Shown: positions 9,568 to 22,138 of the stretch, piece after piece
How the letters are laid out: every line of letters begins with the position of its first letter
How positions within the stretch are numbered: the stretch's first letter is position 1
NCBI GenBank assembly: GCA_963920525.1
Contig: OY986435.1
Span: 178,158,266 to 178,222,265 of the forward strand
DNA: 64,000 bases
Origin: Dichetophora obliterata
Taxonomy: Eukaryota; Arthropoda; Insecta; Diptera; Sciomyzidae
Direction: 5' to 3'
Made by a program: the position numbers and the translations under genes
Notes under the pieces: generated by a model
The model's database searches: none
What the model was told of the DNA's origin: nothing
What the model saw: the letters and a program-made list of their open reading frames with translations, nothing else

Positions 9568-12500
9568 GCTTATTTATATTCAAGTTCATGTTATACTTGA
9601 TTGAAAATTATCAGGCTCAAACAAGCTTGAAGTATATACTTCAAGTAGGCTTGTGCAGTTCTCTGATATAAATCAAAGCGAACTCATTAATAAGGAATGT
9701 ATAAATTGATACGAGAGAAAAACCAATTAATTCTGAAATATTAAAAATCAATATTTTCCCTAAATAAGACTAATTTTTGGAATGAAATATCTGAAAGAGC
9801 GTGCCACCGTGGACGACATCAAAAAGGAAGACTTACAAAGAGAATTATTCCAGCAGGACCCCACCACAAATAAAGATTCTAGAAAAGATCTTCTTTGTGA
9901 ATTGCGTCATGAAAAAGACAGATTTATGCAGTAATTCAATTACAAAAAGAATGATTACGATTATATTAATCGTAATTATAATTCTGCTGTATTACAATAA
10001 CTGTAATCTTAATAAAAAATTTTTTGGTTACGACTACAGTAATTGTAATTGGTTTTTTTAATAATTGCGATTACTGTAATTGTAATTAAAAATATTTCGA
10101 TTATGATTACAGTAATCGTAACTTTATTTTTTTTAAAGATTTCGATTATAATTTGTAATTCAAATTCTTATTTATTTCGTAATTGATTACATACCAGCTC
10201 TGAATGAAACGAACACTAATTTTAACATTTGAATGTGGGAGTCAGGTGTGGATAGTTGTTGATATTTATTTTTATAAACATTGTTTGGTTCAGTGGCTAC
10301 AAAACCTCATAAATAGTTTTTGTTATTTTTTTCCAATTCTATATTTTTAATATAACTAGCAAGAAATTTCTTACAGGATGACGTTTTTTAACCCTTCCCC
10401 GCAACGAATTACAGGTGTGAAGGGAGCTCAAAAAGTTTTTTCGAAGAGCTAAAAGACCAAAGTTATTAATGTATCCAATTATTTCCCAACATCACTTAAC
10501 ATTATAGACTAAAAAATTATTGAAAATAGGCAAAATTACTGTTCGATGCAACAAATAGCGGTAAAAGATGAGTTAAAAGCTTTATGGATAAATAATGATT
10601 CACTGCCAAAATAATATTAATTGCACAAGCTCTAAAGTGAAAGATTGTAAAAGTGCTTAATGGTGAGAGGAGGTAAGGGAAGGGGGTTTTCCTTTTTTTC
10701 ACACAAGTAGTTTGTATATTAAAACAATATTTGTTTTTCTGAAATAATTAGAGAATTTATTTATTTTATAGTTCAAAAAAGCTGCCGCTTTTTCTTTCTA
10801 TAGATAACAAATTGGTCTAATTGGGAAGATTTAAGTTGTTGTTTTTATGTTTTGCAATTAGAACACTCAGATATACAAACACAGGTGGTTAATAAATAAA
10901 TTTAGATATATATAAACCGATCTATATGTATACCAAGTCCCACATGAAAGTGGTGGAACCGAATAATTTTGTTTTTTTCTTATACGCAACAATGAAAACA
11001 GCTTTGCAGCCAACGCAGATATCTTATTTTAAGATATTTTAATAAAGCAGACTCATTTCAAGCTTGATATGTTAGCACAAAATAAAAGCTTCTATTATCT
11101 ATGGCTTATCTGCTCGTATGTTAACTTGCAGCAAACACTACCTTCTTTGGTAAAAAAAAGAAAGTAGTTTGAGTTCTCAAGATATAAATTTTATCCGGCT
11201 TGACTTTGATATCAGCAAAAAGCTTTGAGCAATTTTTTAATTTAAGGGCTAACACCACTGCAAAGTCATGAAAATTAGTCCCGTATTTTAGAATTTTTGT
11301 AAGCAAGGAAACACAATTTATGTGAAATATACATACGGGGTCTTATTAAGCATATATTTATTATATAACATAAAAAAAAAATTGTTTCTTCTTTTTTTTT
11401 AAGTAACGGTATTATTGGAGAGCCTTTAGATTAGAGTTGTTCTACGGCTGGCAGCACTGCTGCAGTAGTTCTTGTGCTAGAACAAAAAAGAAAAGTTTTT
11501 TAATTATAAAAGGTAAATCTAAAGAAATATGTAAGGGAGTCAAGAAATATTAAATCAAAAAATATTTTTTAACAAAAAAACCATCAAAATTACATCATAA
11601 CTCGGACAATTTTTGAGATATCAAAAAATTTGTATGTATTTGTCTAGATAATGTAACTACAAATTAGTATAACTAAATAGGTATGTAAAATTTGAAGTCG
11701 ATCGAAGTTAAAAGACTCTCTAATAATGACTACCTACCGCCATTTAAAAAAAAAGAAGAAGACTAAATTATTTGCATTATATAATAGTTATATGCTTAAT
11801 AAAACCCAGTATGAATATTTTACATAAACTGCGTCTAATTGTTTACAAAAATTATAAATGACATGAGTAATTTTAAAGAACTTTACAGGTGTTAGCCCTT
11901 AACTCTTTTTATAAAGTATCGTTACGTTGCTCAGCTTTTACTTAATATTAATCAATGATAAAGTCAGAAAAATAGCATTTAGTTTCTAATCAATAAAATT
12001 TGCAACATATTATTTTATAATCTACAGAATGAGTTTGAGTGCCATATTTTGACTATCAATAAAGATGAGGGAAATGGTTGAATATAAGAAACTCGCAATT
12101 TTTTCACTAAAGACAATGGACAATTAAGACCGGAAACAACTAATATCTTATATTTGAAATTGTCAGTGGCGGATCTGGAAACTGCTCATTTCATCTATTT
12201 CAGGTACAATGTTCCGACTTTACTGCAGTTGCAGTGGATCACTGCGCTTTTTAGCAATATTTAATGTTCTACTGCGTCACTGCGGTTTTTCCAAATCTAC
12301 TGCGATTTATTCTCAACAAACATTTTTATGGTTATTTTTATAATATTTCTGGAATATGTAAGCATTGATGTTGATTATAAAAATGTAGTTTCAGGGGCCC
12401 ATTACATCTGAATACTGTGGTCTTATCTTTAAAACAGAAGAAAATAATCTGTCAGATGAAGCTGTCATAGCAATAAAAAAGATTATTTTAAAGCTTTGCA

Positions 12501-12842
12501 TAAGTTTTCGCAACCAAATGAAGAATTGGTTATACTATGTTATTAGTATAAAATGTACATACATAAGTAGTAAATGTAAGCACATGATTGTAAATAAAAA
12601 AAACAACAAGTAAACTACTGCGAAATAGAGATTAAAACGAAGTTAAGGGCCTCCACTAAATTAACTCCTAGACCTTGTTGAATTTGATTAGATTAGCCAT
12701 AGAAAAGTTAACCTCATTCTGAAATAGATTATTAATAAATATTCTTGCTAGTCTTCTAAAAAAGTTTGCAACTCTGTAAATATTGGGAATTTCTTAAAAA
12801 CTGCAAGTGGGATTAAGGAAACTGACTTATTGAAGGTCAATA
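9568..12842. other. Gene-free AT-rich stretch
   Basis: No gene was recognised. Positions 9930-10200 carry repeated GTAATTACGATTA-type words on both strands, a decayed simple repeat. A GTGGCGGATCTGGAAACTGC segment at about 12167 is echoed in inverse near 40405-40430 (GCAGTTTCTAGATCCGTCAC), an interspersed-repeat fragment. Confidence 0.4.
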
Positions 12843-13052
12843 AGGGCTATGCTATTGTAGCGGTCATATGATCACCGGTCACGTGTTGTCATGCTAAGAC
12901 ACATATTTTGTGAATAAATTCACAACGCAACCTGCTTTGATCCCATGGTGTGGTCAAAATTTATTCCCTTGCTCACTCTCTCAAAGTTCCCATTTACATT
13001 GAAACAAAAACTATTAATGGCGTGCCTTTGACCGCCACTATAACATAGCCCT
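12843..13052. mobile_element. 210-bp MITE with ~24-bp terminal inverted repeats
   Basis: AGGGCTATGCTATTGTAGCG at 12843 is mirrored, with a few mismatches, by the segment ending CTATAACATAGCCCT at 13052. The interior has no coding capacity. No clear target duplication could be fixed. A run of five AAAAC units follows at about 13062-13082. Confidence 0.6.
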
Positions 13053-13128
13053 GACCTAAAACAAAACAAAACAAAACAAAACGAAGCAAAGAAATGTCAA
13101 AATTAATCTCTTCCACACTAGTGTAGAC

Positions 13129-13170
13129 CATGGTAGAAGAATACAGGTATACCTCTATCCTTCTACCATG
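13129..13170. mobile_element. 42-bp minimal MITE: two ends fused, 8-bp TSD
   Basis: The segment consists of one terminus (CATGGTAGAAGAATACAGG) joined directly to the inverted other terminus (CCTCTATCCTTCTACCATG). GTGTAGAC flanks both sides (13121-13128, 13171-13178), an 8-bp target duplication. The two half-ends match the right and left ends, respectively, of the 183-bp MITE at 14238-14420, so this is an internally deleted member of that family. Confidence 0.8.
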
Positions 13171-13178
13171 GTGTAGAC

Positions 13179-13894
13179 AGTGTAGAATCATGAAACAAAG
13201 ATATACAGATAGTTTACTCCGTGCGCAAAAAATGAAATCTTCTGCGCACTACGTCACTCGGGCTTGTCAGCTGTAACACGTGGTGCATACATACAAAAGA
13301 AAATTTGAAAAAGCAAAAAGTAAACACAAGCAGCAAGCAGAACAATTGCAAGCATTTAAGAAATATTGCATTCATTTAATTCAATTTCTAATATTGTGCA
13401 CTTATAGTACGCGTAAATTATAATTTTCAATTATATTTTATGTAATTAAAATTAGTACTAAAGTTTTAGATGCTTTTGATGAGAATAACAACGATTTTAA
13501 TTCGGGCCATAAAAAAAATTTACAATTTTTTCAACAAACGAGAAGAACACGAAAATGAAAACGAAGCAATCAAAGTACTGTCAAACACATCAAGTAACGT
13601 AGCTATTTTTTTGTGTAGGAGAACAAATGGGAGAAAACACCACTATTATATATTCATTTCTTTTCAATAATAGTACTGAAAAATAAATTTGCTTAAATTT
13701 ATTTATAAATATATTTATAATGTAATTTATTTCATTTCAATAAACCAAGTTTTAATAAGAAAATATCGATATTTTTTCATCGCTATAAATAAATTATCCC
13801 CTTTAAATATATTGTGACTACGTTTTTTTAGCCACTTTGACAAGCTCGAACTACGTCACAACAAAGATGGCGGACATGCGCAATACTTTATCTG
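13179..13894. other. Gene-free stretch
   Basis: No gene was recognised. ACTACGTCAC-type words near 13251 and 13850, with TTGTCA and GACAAGCTCG beside them, suggest a decayed inverted-repeat element, but no boundaries could be set. Confidence 0.3.
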
Positions 13895-14218
13895 CATGAT
13901 ACAATTATTTTACAAGGTAGCCGTGACAGCTTTTTGGCGATTGGTAGTTGTCAAAAACAGCTAAAGAATGTTGTAGTTTGCTGCTGTTGACTAGCTATGT
14001 GCTTATTTTTAACTTACCTTTGATTCATTAAATTTATTCGCGAAGTTGATTGAAATGTTTTTAGTTTGTTGCGGTTGACTACCTATGCTTAATTCGTCGC
14101 TTATTTTTTCACTTTTCTTTGATTAATTGCATAAACAGCTAATTTTGACAACTACCCATCGCCGCTCGTGAGAAAAAAGCCAGTCTACGCGGCTACCTTG
14201 TAAAATAATTGTATCATG
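13895..14218. mobile_element. 324-bp Mutator-type MITE with 9-bp TSD
   Basis: The ends are perfect 29-bp inverted repeats (13895-13923 and 14190-14218) beginning CATGATACAATTATTTTACA. Homology extends further inward (GGCGAT and GGTAGTTGTCAAAA on both sides). CTTTATCTG flanks both ends (13886-13894, 14219-14227). A 9-bp duplication with ~30-bp inverted ends fits a Mutator/MULE-derived MITE. There is no internal gene. Confidence 0.85.
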
Positions 14219-14237
14219 CTTTATCTGTAGTTCTTTG

Positions 14238-14420
14238 CATGGTAGAAGGATAGAGGTATATGCAGCGCTGACTGTGCTCTCTTTCCATACTGCCATGTTT
14301 GTCAAATTTAGCTGTGTGGCGAATGGAAACAAAAGAAAATAAAGAAAAAGTTTTGCTTCGTTTTGACAATTCCGGCAGTATGCTCTCATCTAGTGCATAT
14401 ACCTGTATTCTTCTACCATG
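14238..14420. mobile_element. 183-bp MITE with 8-bp TSD
   Basis: The left end CATGGTAGAAGGATAGAGG is mirrored by the right end TATACCTGTATTCTTCTACC followed by ATG (14420). GTTCTTTG flanks both sides (14230-14237, 14421-14428). Ends starting CATG plus an 8-bp duplication recall P-superfamily elements, but hAT origin is not excluded. Related copies are 13129-13170 (internally deleted) and 55490-55607 (partial, inverted). Only two bases separate its left duplication from that of the Mutator-type MITE. Confidence 0.8.
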
Positions 14421-14428
14421 GTTCTTTG

Positions 14429-16705
14429 TATCATGGTGTAGAATACAAAAGGGGATTTTCTTATTCTTGTTTGTTTTAATTTAATATGTAAACGTAGTAT
14501 TCTCTTTTTCTTCTCTTTTTTTTCAAAATTTTCTGCGATTTACGAATTTTCAAGTCCGAACTCTGTTCAGGTAGTATAGAAATTCTTAAGTTCAAATAAA
14601 TATATGGCAGAAAGCGAAAGCTGAACACAATCTAATAAGAATTCACTAGTTGAAGTGGTGAAAATTAAATTTGTTGGTTTTTGGGGTTTTTTAAATTTTT
14701 TTTACCCTAAAACCAGGGTCTGATATGTTGGCAGGGTCTGATATTTTCCTAAATTAATTAGGAAAAAATTTTAAAATTATTGAAGTCATTTAAATGTGAA
14801 AACTAGTTTTTTTCGATATATTTTTAGATTTGTTTTTGTGTTCGAAATGCTAGAAACAAACACTTTGAGGATTTTTTAAAAAAGTCCAGTTTAAAAAGCT
14901 ATAACTTTTTTATTCGAAATTTTATTTTTGTAAATTTTTGCTCAATGCAGCTTAAAATTATATCATATTCATGTGTTGTGTGGATTTTTTTAAATTTTGT
15001 ATTTTTAGGTATTTGAAAAAATATTTCAATAACATTTTATTGCAATTTTTGCAAAATTGAATTTTTGCCATTATTTTTACTACAAAAAAAAAAAGAAAAT
15101 TAAATTTTTTCGACATGTAAAATATCACAACTTTGATACTTTTTATCTTATTCATATGTTTTATATCTTATTTTAAGGAACAATTAAATTAAAAACGAAA
15201 TACATACCAGATTTTTAAAAAAAATATACTTAAAGCATAGTTTTTATTACTTCTTTGATGAAATATAAAAAAAAAACCACTTGTAAAACCCTTTTGCAAC
15301 GATCGGACTTTTGAGCAAGTTCTAAAAGTTCATCAATCGGCACAAAACTTTATATGAAATCGAATATTTGAAGACGATAGCGTTGACAATGGGCCACGTT
15401 AATGTATACATAATATATATTTTTAATATATTAAAATATTTCAATATTTTAACAAGATCTTTTTATTGCATTTTTAAGTAAAGAGGCATTGCATATATGT
15501 ATGTCATATTTTTCAATTTTGAGCGTCTGGGAGCTTTAGTCCCCATATTTCTCCCCACCCCCCCTGGACTGGAGCCTACAAAGTGTTTTGTGTAGGCCAA
15601 AGAACGTAGTGCTGGTTGCAAAGTTAACACAAAAAATAACACATACATAACTATTTTCTTGATTTTTTCGCTACAAAGTTAGCATAGGAAGTGTGTTAAC
15701 ACACACATAAGTTTTTTTTGTGGATGTAGCTACTTTTGTAGTTATGATGCGATATCATTAAGATTTCTAGCTGTCAGCTGGCTATTAATCATTTCTATTT
15801 TTCTAAAAATACAGGCAAACATGAATCTTTCAAGTACTTAAAAATGACGCCTCCATCAAAACTTCATAAGTGAATAAATGATTTTTGTAAACATTCGTCG
15901 TCAAATTTACTGAAAAATGAGCCTAAAACTTAAGGTGATATTGCACGTTGGAAAAAAATTAAAAAGACTCATTTTAAAACATATATTGTGAACAAACTAT
16001 AAAACAAAGAGACTTTAAATTTTATTTACGTAAATAATACGAAAAAAACATATTCCAAAACAATGTTTTTTTAATGCATCTACTTCTCGCTGTTTGGCAA
16101 TTTTTTTCACCATTTGGTATTTCGTCTGCGAATTATATCGTACTTTTTATTTTGTTTTAATGCATTTTATTTAAAATTGTCAGAAAATTTTCAAAACTTC
16201 TTAAAACTCTTGTAAAAACAAATGCAAATGAGTTAACCCTGCTATTTTATATAGAGAAAAACATTAAAAGTCGTTTTTTTCGCTTCCTAAAGCGTGAGTT
16301 TTTTTACTTTATTAATTAAATGGTTAATTTTACAAAAACAGAGTATTAATTATAAAAACTGTAAAAACAAAGTGTTCATAAGCTCTATATAGATTAAATA
16401 CGTATGATTTAATAAAGATTAAAATTGAAAAAAGTATTTAAAAATAAAACAATCTTGGGCGCGTTTCCTTAACAGATATACAATTACTTAACATCTACTA
16501 AATATCTAGACATATAATTACCTTCTACTTGAACTTTTATCATTGAAAAAAATTTAAACTTTTAATAAAATTAGTTCATGGATTAGTAGTCAAATGCAAC
16601 ACAGGGTGCAAAAAACAAAATATATTTATGATTATTTGAAAAGCTTCGTTATCCTTTATCATTGTCCTTGTTCATTCGCCCTTGTTCATTTCATCATTTG
16701 AAGCG
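14429..16705. other. Gene-free AT-rich stretch
   Basis: No recognisable gene or bounded element was found. The right part (about 16400-16705) would be the 3' flank of the minus-strand gene at 16706-17134. Confidence 0.4.
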
Positions 16706-17134
16706 TCAAACTTGGGTGCCATCTTCAGTGACCATCTTAAACCGATTTGCCTCTGCATAATCACGTACGTCTGAAGCATTGCGTTCCTGCTTGATGCGTA
16801 CATCGTCTGGATCCAGCTGGAACTCACCATTCCAGGTGGTAGGCAAAACTGTCGGCTCCGTGTTGTACTCGTAGTACTCTGAATCATTGGAGCGATTTCG
16901 ATCTGGTTTTAAATAGGTTTCACCACTCTTTTTGAAGGTTCCATCCCAGCATGGCGGTAGCACTGTGGGTTCTGAAGTACAACCGTAAAAATTGCCCGTA
17001 TCCGTTACATTTTGATTAAAGCGACGAACTTTCGAGACATTGTTGGTGTGACCTTTTTCATAATGGAATTTGCCATTCCAACCCTCACACTTGATCGGAA
17101 TGTAGTCGTCGTTGTGATTTTTGTGTAAAGGCAT
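16706..17134 (-). CDS. Uncharacterised 142-residue protein with W-[ND]-G-x-F repeats
   Basis: An intronless frame of 142 codons starts at the ATG at 17134 and ends with TGA at 16706. The protein is hydrophilic with no signal peptide or membrane segment. It contains three spaced repeats, GWNGKFHYE (near residue 19), CWDGTFKKSGE (near 63) and TWNGEFQLDP (near 100). The second and third are each preceded by EPTVLP, and each unit is followed by a charged R/N-rich linker. Balanced base use sets it apart from the AT-rich surroundings, and no stop interrupts it, so it is probably a real host gene. I do not recognise the family. The short repeat architecture resembles small axonemal or testis proteins, but that is only an impression. 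Confidence 0.7.
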   Translation of the reverse strand: MPLHKNHNDDYIPIKCEGWNGKFHYEKGHTNNVSKVRRFNQNVTDTGNFYGCTSEPTVLPPCWDGTFKKSGETYLKPDRNRSNDSEYYEYNTEPTVLPTTWNGEFQLDPDDVRIKQERNASDVRDYAEANRFKMVTEDGTQV

Positions 17135-18442
17135 ATTTGGATTTTTTGGGAATTTATGGATTTTTTTAAGGTATTAGGAGCGATATGGAAAATTAATGGG
17201 GAGAAATTTGTATTTTTCTAGAACTTTTCACTCTTTGAACTTTTTTTTTATTATTTTTGCATCATTGACAGATGCTTTTGGCATGACCGTCACTTTTGAA
17301 ATTATCAACGTAACTAAACATTTTTTGTTCAACAATCTTTTAAAACTATTCCCAAGCTCAAAAGTTGATAAACTGCTTTATTAAGCTTGGCTCAAAAACT
17401 TAATGGCTATGACGTTATTTTTTGTTTTCTTGAGTTTTTCCTATAGAGCTTGTCTTGCTCTAATATATGAGCATCACTATATGATTTGCTGTTGTTGCTG
17501 TTCAAGTTGTTATTGGGCATTACCGCCTACATCGAACACGGTTCGTCAACACGATCTTAGCCTAAAAATCAAAGCCACTGCGCCATATTTGCGCAGTTGT
17601 CGTTATTTGCGCGTTCGTTGATTTTGATCTTGAAAGACGACTGTCTGTGTGAACATATGTCAGTCTGTTTGTCTGTCTATCAATTTCTCACTGGAGCGTC
17701 TAATTTTCTTTCAATTGCTTTTACGCTTTGTATGATTCATAGATGAAATTCGATTGGGTTTGTCTTACTTTGATTTGTTTTTGTTGTTTCACCTGACCAA
17801 AATCAAAATAATCACAGTTCTAAATATACGGTGCACAATGTAAGATTTTAGCGTTTGAGCGCTCAAAACAATCTAATGCTTGGTTTTCACTATGTAATTT
17901 TTAACGACACAAAAGTTTATCACCTGAAATACATTTAAAACTCTAGTACATTTTCTGCATAGGTCCATTTAATAATTTATTTGTTTTTAGTTTTCCAAGG
18001 TTACCAAAGTTAAAAAACTGTCAACATGTTGTTATTTTCAATTTGATTCACAACAACTGACCACTGAAAATGACGTAGTGAAAACCAAGCACAATGCAAA
18101 GTATGTAAAAAATTTCTGTTAAAGTTTTTGTATATCTTTGGTACATTCTGAGGTATCAGGGCCGGAAGTTGGAACTTTTTATTCTCTGAGTAAATGCTTA
18201 AAATTTAACATTATTTTTTAACTTTGAAACTGTCCTGTATGCAAACGTTTAAATATTTAAAGTTACGGTTTTCTTTTTTAGCGCAATTAAGATATTATTT
18301 AGCAGCCAATTATACTTCAATTATTAATTCATTTGTCTGTTGAACACAGTAACTTAACTTTATTCTAAACAAATTTTTACAACTTCCGGTAAGCTTTTAA
18401 CATTTCAAACCAATTCAAGCCATGAACGAACTACGAGACAAT
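17135..18442. other. Upstream flank of the 142-residue gene; no other gene
   Basis: Positions 17135-17700 are less AT-rich than the surroundings and would hold the promoter and 5' UTR of the divergently placed minus-strand gene. No motif is convincing. The rest has no recognisable feature. Confidence 0.35.
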
Positions 18443-18654
18443 CAGCCCTATCATGAATAATTTTTCACGCGGAATCGAAAAAGGGAGTTTACATTTTTAA
18501 GACAAAGCTCAAGAGCGTTTTGAATGCAAATATGTTCATCAACGGCTTATCAACAAATTTGCATTAAAAATTTTCAAAATGTTCTTGAGCATTCTCTTAA
18601 AAATGAAAACTCCTTTTTCCGATTCCGCGTGTAAAATTGTTCATGATAGGGCTG
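18443..18654. mobile_element. 212-bp hairpin MITE, CAGCCCTAT ends, 3-bp TSD
   Basis: The left arm CAGCCCTATCATGAATAATT is mirrored at the right by CATGATAGGGCTG ending at 18654. The arms are about 45 bp each and include CGCGGAATCG and its complement. AAT flanks both sides (18440-18442, 18655-18657). It belongs to the same terminal family as 8757-9283 and 33213-33483. Confidence 0.75.
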
Positions 18655-21600
18655 AATAATATTTTGTTTTTAAGTAAGGAAACTGACTTAATACGTAATA
18701 AGAGAGCAAACAATTAAGTTTTTATTTAGTTTGTTTTTGTTAAATTCGAAAAAAACTTACTAAATTTCTTTTAAAAATCGTAAAATTTTATAATTTTATT
18801 TACGATGATTTTGGACAGCCCTTTTAAGCAATCCCTTATTGGTTTGAGATTTTACATCGATTTCTAATATATATTGCATTTTTAGCAAAATTTTATACTT
18901 GTTTTAGGCTTTATTGATATTTTGGTAGTTGTATCTTTTAAGATACTTAGAGTACCAATGAGTTAAGAAAACTTATAAAACTATAGTTAATACTATTAAA
19001 ACTTGCAAATTGGTTAGAACTAATGCACTTTTAATGCAATAGAAAGGCGACGATACAAATTTTGATTCTTCGCTAAGTTTGGGGAAACCCCAATGAGCCC
19101 TCTTCCGCTAATCAAAAAATTTTTCTTTACATTTTGAAAACCACATCGATATTCAACACTCAGAAAAAATTTCCAGAAAATCTAAAAGAATAGCCGCCAA
19201 TCGTTAGAAAATCGGGCTTCATTTAGCGCCATGGCCGATTTTCTAAAAATGAAGTATATATTTTTCATTAAATTGACACCAGAAGTGTGAAATAATTAAG
19301 GAAATTTATCCAATCATTATCGAACCATTTCGCTAAATTGAAGAAACTTAGCGCAATTGGGTTGAAATATTATTATATATGAGTAAGTTTTTCTACCGTT
19401 TATTTATCATCTATCAGCTATCTATCAGCTATAACTAAGAGAAAGATTTTCTCTTAAAATAAGAAATTTTCTACCGTTTATTAATCATCGGCTATAGCTA
19501 AGAGAAATTTTTTCTTTGAAAATAAGAAATTTTTCTTCGAATCCCTGGAGAAATTTTGGAATTTTTGCAAAAAAAAAAAAACATTTTTAATATTTTAAAC
19601 AGCATCCCGTGAGAATTATTATTTTTATACTGACAAAAACTGCAAGCATTATCATTATTAACATAAAATTAAATTGAAATATACCACTATCGGGAGACTT
19701 GAACCTCGGGCACGTGAGTGTAAGTCCATCAGCTTATGCATTCGACCATCGCAGTTGTTAAACAATCGTCGCTTAATTTGCTTCATTTAGAATCGTTCGC
19801 TTTGTAAGTAATTTTAAAGCATTATTTTTAGAAATATAAGAATAAATATAATTAAAATAAATCACTTGTGGTGCACAAAAAACGTAAAAATTACATGTAT
19901 TTCTATGATATATCCTAGTATTGTAACTTATATTTCTCCAAATTTAAGAAATCATGCTGTAGAATGTTGGAAGCGGACTTGATATCAATACAGTTTTTCT
20001 TCAAATTATTTCTGCTTTTATACAATTTTTGGATAGTAAACTTTTATCATACCTTTATTTCTAATATTTAAGTAAAACCTTGTCTTTAAAATTAAGAAGC
20101 TGTTTTGATAACGTAGCAACGAATTCAAGACGTGATATCATTAAATCATGTAAAAATTCTCTACATTAAGGAGAAACCTCTATAGTGCGAGAATTTCATA
20201 ATCTGCACTGAGGGGAAATATGTGTTAAAATTTTATGAAATTGTGTTCAAATTAAACGAATTTGTTTTTGAAATAGAGCTTGAAACAATTTCATTTAAGT
20301 TAAACACAAATGTTTTTAAAGTTTAGTTTAAAACCAAAATTTTTTGTTTTTAAAACAATGTTTTTAAATATAATGTCATTGTAAAACTTTTTTGTTTAAG
20401 CACATTTATTTAGACGAAAAATTTAGTGCTAAAACTTTAATATTTAAGACAAATATTTTAAAATATAATTTAAAAATATTTTTATTTAATTAAAAACCAA
20501 TAAATTAAACTGCCATTTTTCCGATGCCATTTTTTAACTTTTTCTAGTTTCCGAAGTCAGATTCGTAATCAGGGACCCCTGGTACCCACGAATAACAAAT
20601 TTTGTGACTTCATTTGATAAAGTTTGCGTTTTATTGCTGCTTGAAATATTTTAAATATCAAAATGATTAATTAGTTTTTATTTCATTTTATGTTCAATAT
20701 TTGTAAGACTAATTCAAAAATATTTTCAAGCAATCAAATGTAAGAACGGGGTCTCAGTTGTCTAGCAATAATTTTCAATTATTCTACTGTACATAAGGTT
20801 TTAATTCAATCTCTGATAGCGACGTATTTATTGTTATTGGAAGGAAATAATAAGAGAAAATTATACAGTTTATTGGACTGTTCATTGGAAGGAAATAATA
20901 AGAGAAAATTATTGGAAGGAAATAATAAGAGAAATGAGCTGAAACTTAAAAACGCTTGTTTTAATTTTTGTTTTGTAGAAATGAGTTAAATTTTTATTTT
21001 AAAATTTTTTGTTTAATTTTAAAGTATGTTTTTTTCTCAGTGTAGGAGGACATAAGTAAAAAAGAAGTTGTCCAAGTAAAACATTTTTTTGATGTCATAT
21101 AAAATTCTTCCTTTATTACGAATATGAACATAAAAATAAACAAAAACCAACAGGTTCGGTTTAAACGGCAAACAAACTTGATCAATTTTTATATTAGAAA
21201 TTTGAACCGTTATTAAAGTACCGGGTGTGATTAAAATATATTTTTTTTTTAATTTTAAAAGTGCATTCATTAAATGTGATAACAAATCGTAATTTAATTG
21301 CATGATTTCTGCTTTTTTATTTGTTTCTTTTGTCAGAAATTCAGACTTAAAAATGTTAAATATTACTTTTTGTAATACTAACTATTCAAATTAAATAGAC
21401 TTAAACTAGTAAAGGCCAGTATTGGCCATTCCTTATTATACACTTAGCGTCAAGGTGAATGTTTAAAGTTTATAAAAACATTAAAATCTTCATGTGCCCA
21501 ATTGCGCACATTTAAAATTATAATCGTATTCTAAAATGCCTTTTCTTCTAAAAAATCAAAGTCATATTAGTCCGTTTTTCATATTGTTACTTAATCATAT

Positions 21601-22138
21601 TGTTACTAAATTTCTGTGAAAATCGCACAGTCTTGCATTTTTCCAATATAAAAACTATCCACAAAAATTAACCACACGGAAGACATATCGAATAGACACT
21701 AATACCGATTTGCTTCAAAGACTGGTAACAAAGATTATACAGTATAAAGATGTGCCACGTAGAACATTAAAAAGTAACAAATATTTTTCAGATCAATACG
21801 TAAGCTTTTGTGAGCGCGATGAAAAAGCTTTCTTGAGAGAAAAGTTTCCAATCCTTGCATGCACATTCTCTCTGCAACGCTCTTTCACTTTTCACTCCAC
21901 AATGCTTCACAGCAGAGATCACCACTGCATGGTTTCGCGAGCGAGAGTCGTAAAATTTAATGTTGTAATTGTTTTTTCCGTTGTTGTTGTTGGAACCAAG
22001 CAGTTGTGATCTCTGCTTGACACCAACAAAGGTTTTTGTTTGTTTGCATTATTTTTATGATGATTTCCTTATTTTGTGCGAAGCAGATTTTTCCTATTCA
22101 CTGCTATTAATATTGACTATTTCTGATTGACTCAGCCA
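18655..22138. other. Gene-free AT-rich stretch with small local repeats
   Basis: No gene was recognised. Positions 19390-19545 hold a diverged tandem duplication (TACCGTTTAT, ATCAGCTAT, CTAAGAGAAA in both copies). Positions 20834-20936 hold three copies of TTGGAAGGAAATAATAAGAG. Positions 21913-22018 contain GCAGAGATCAC and, further on, its complement GTGATCTCTGC. Confidence 0.4.
19687..19757 (-). repeat. tRNA-like sequence (decayed tRNA or SINE head)
   Basis: The minus strand carries an internal-promoter B-box-like GGTTCAAGTCTC (plus-strand positions 19694-19705) and an upstream A-box-like GATGGTCGAATGC. The outer acceptor stem pairs poorly, so a functional tRNA is unlikely. A tRNA-derived SINE fragment or pseudogene fits better. 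Confidence 0.4.
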
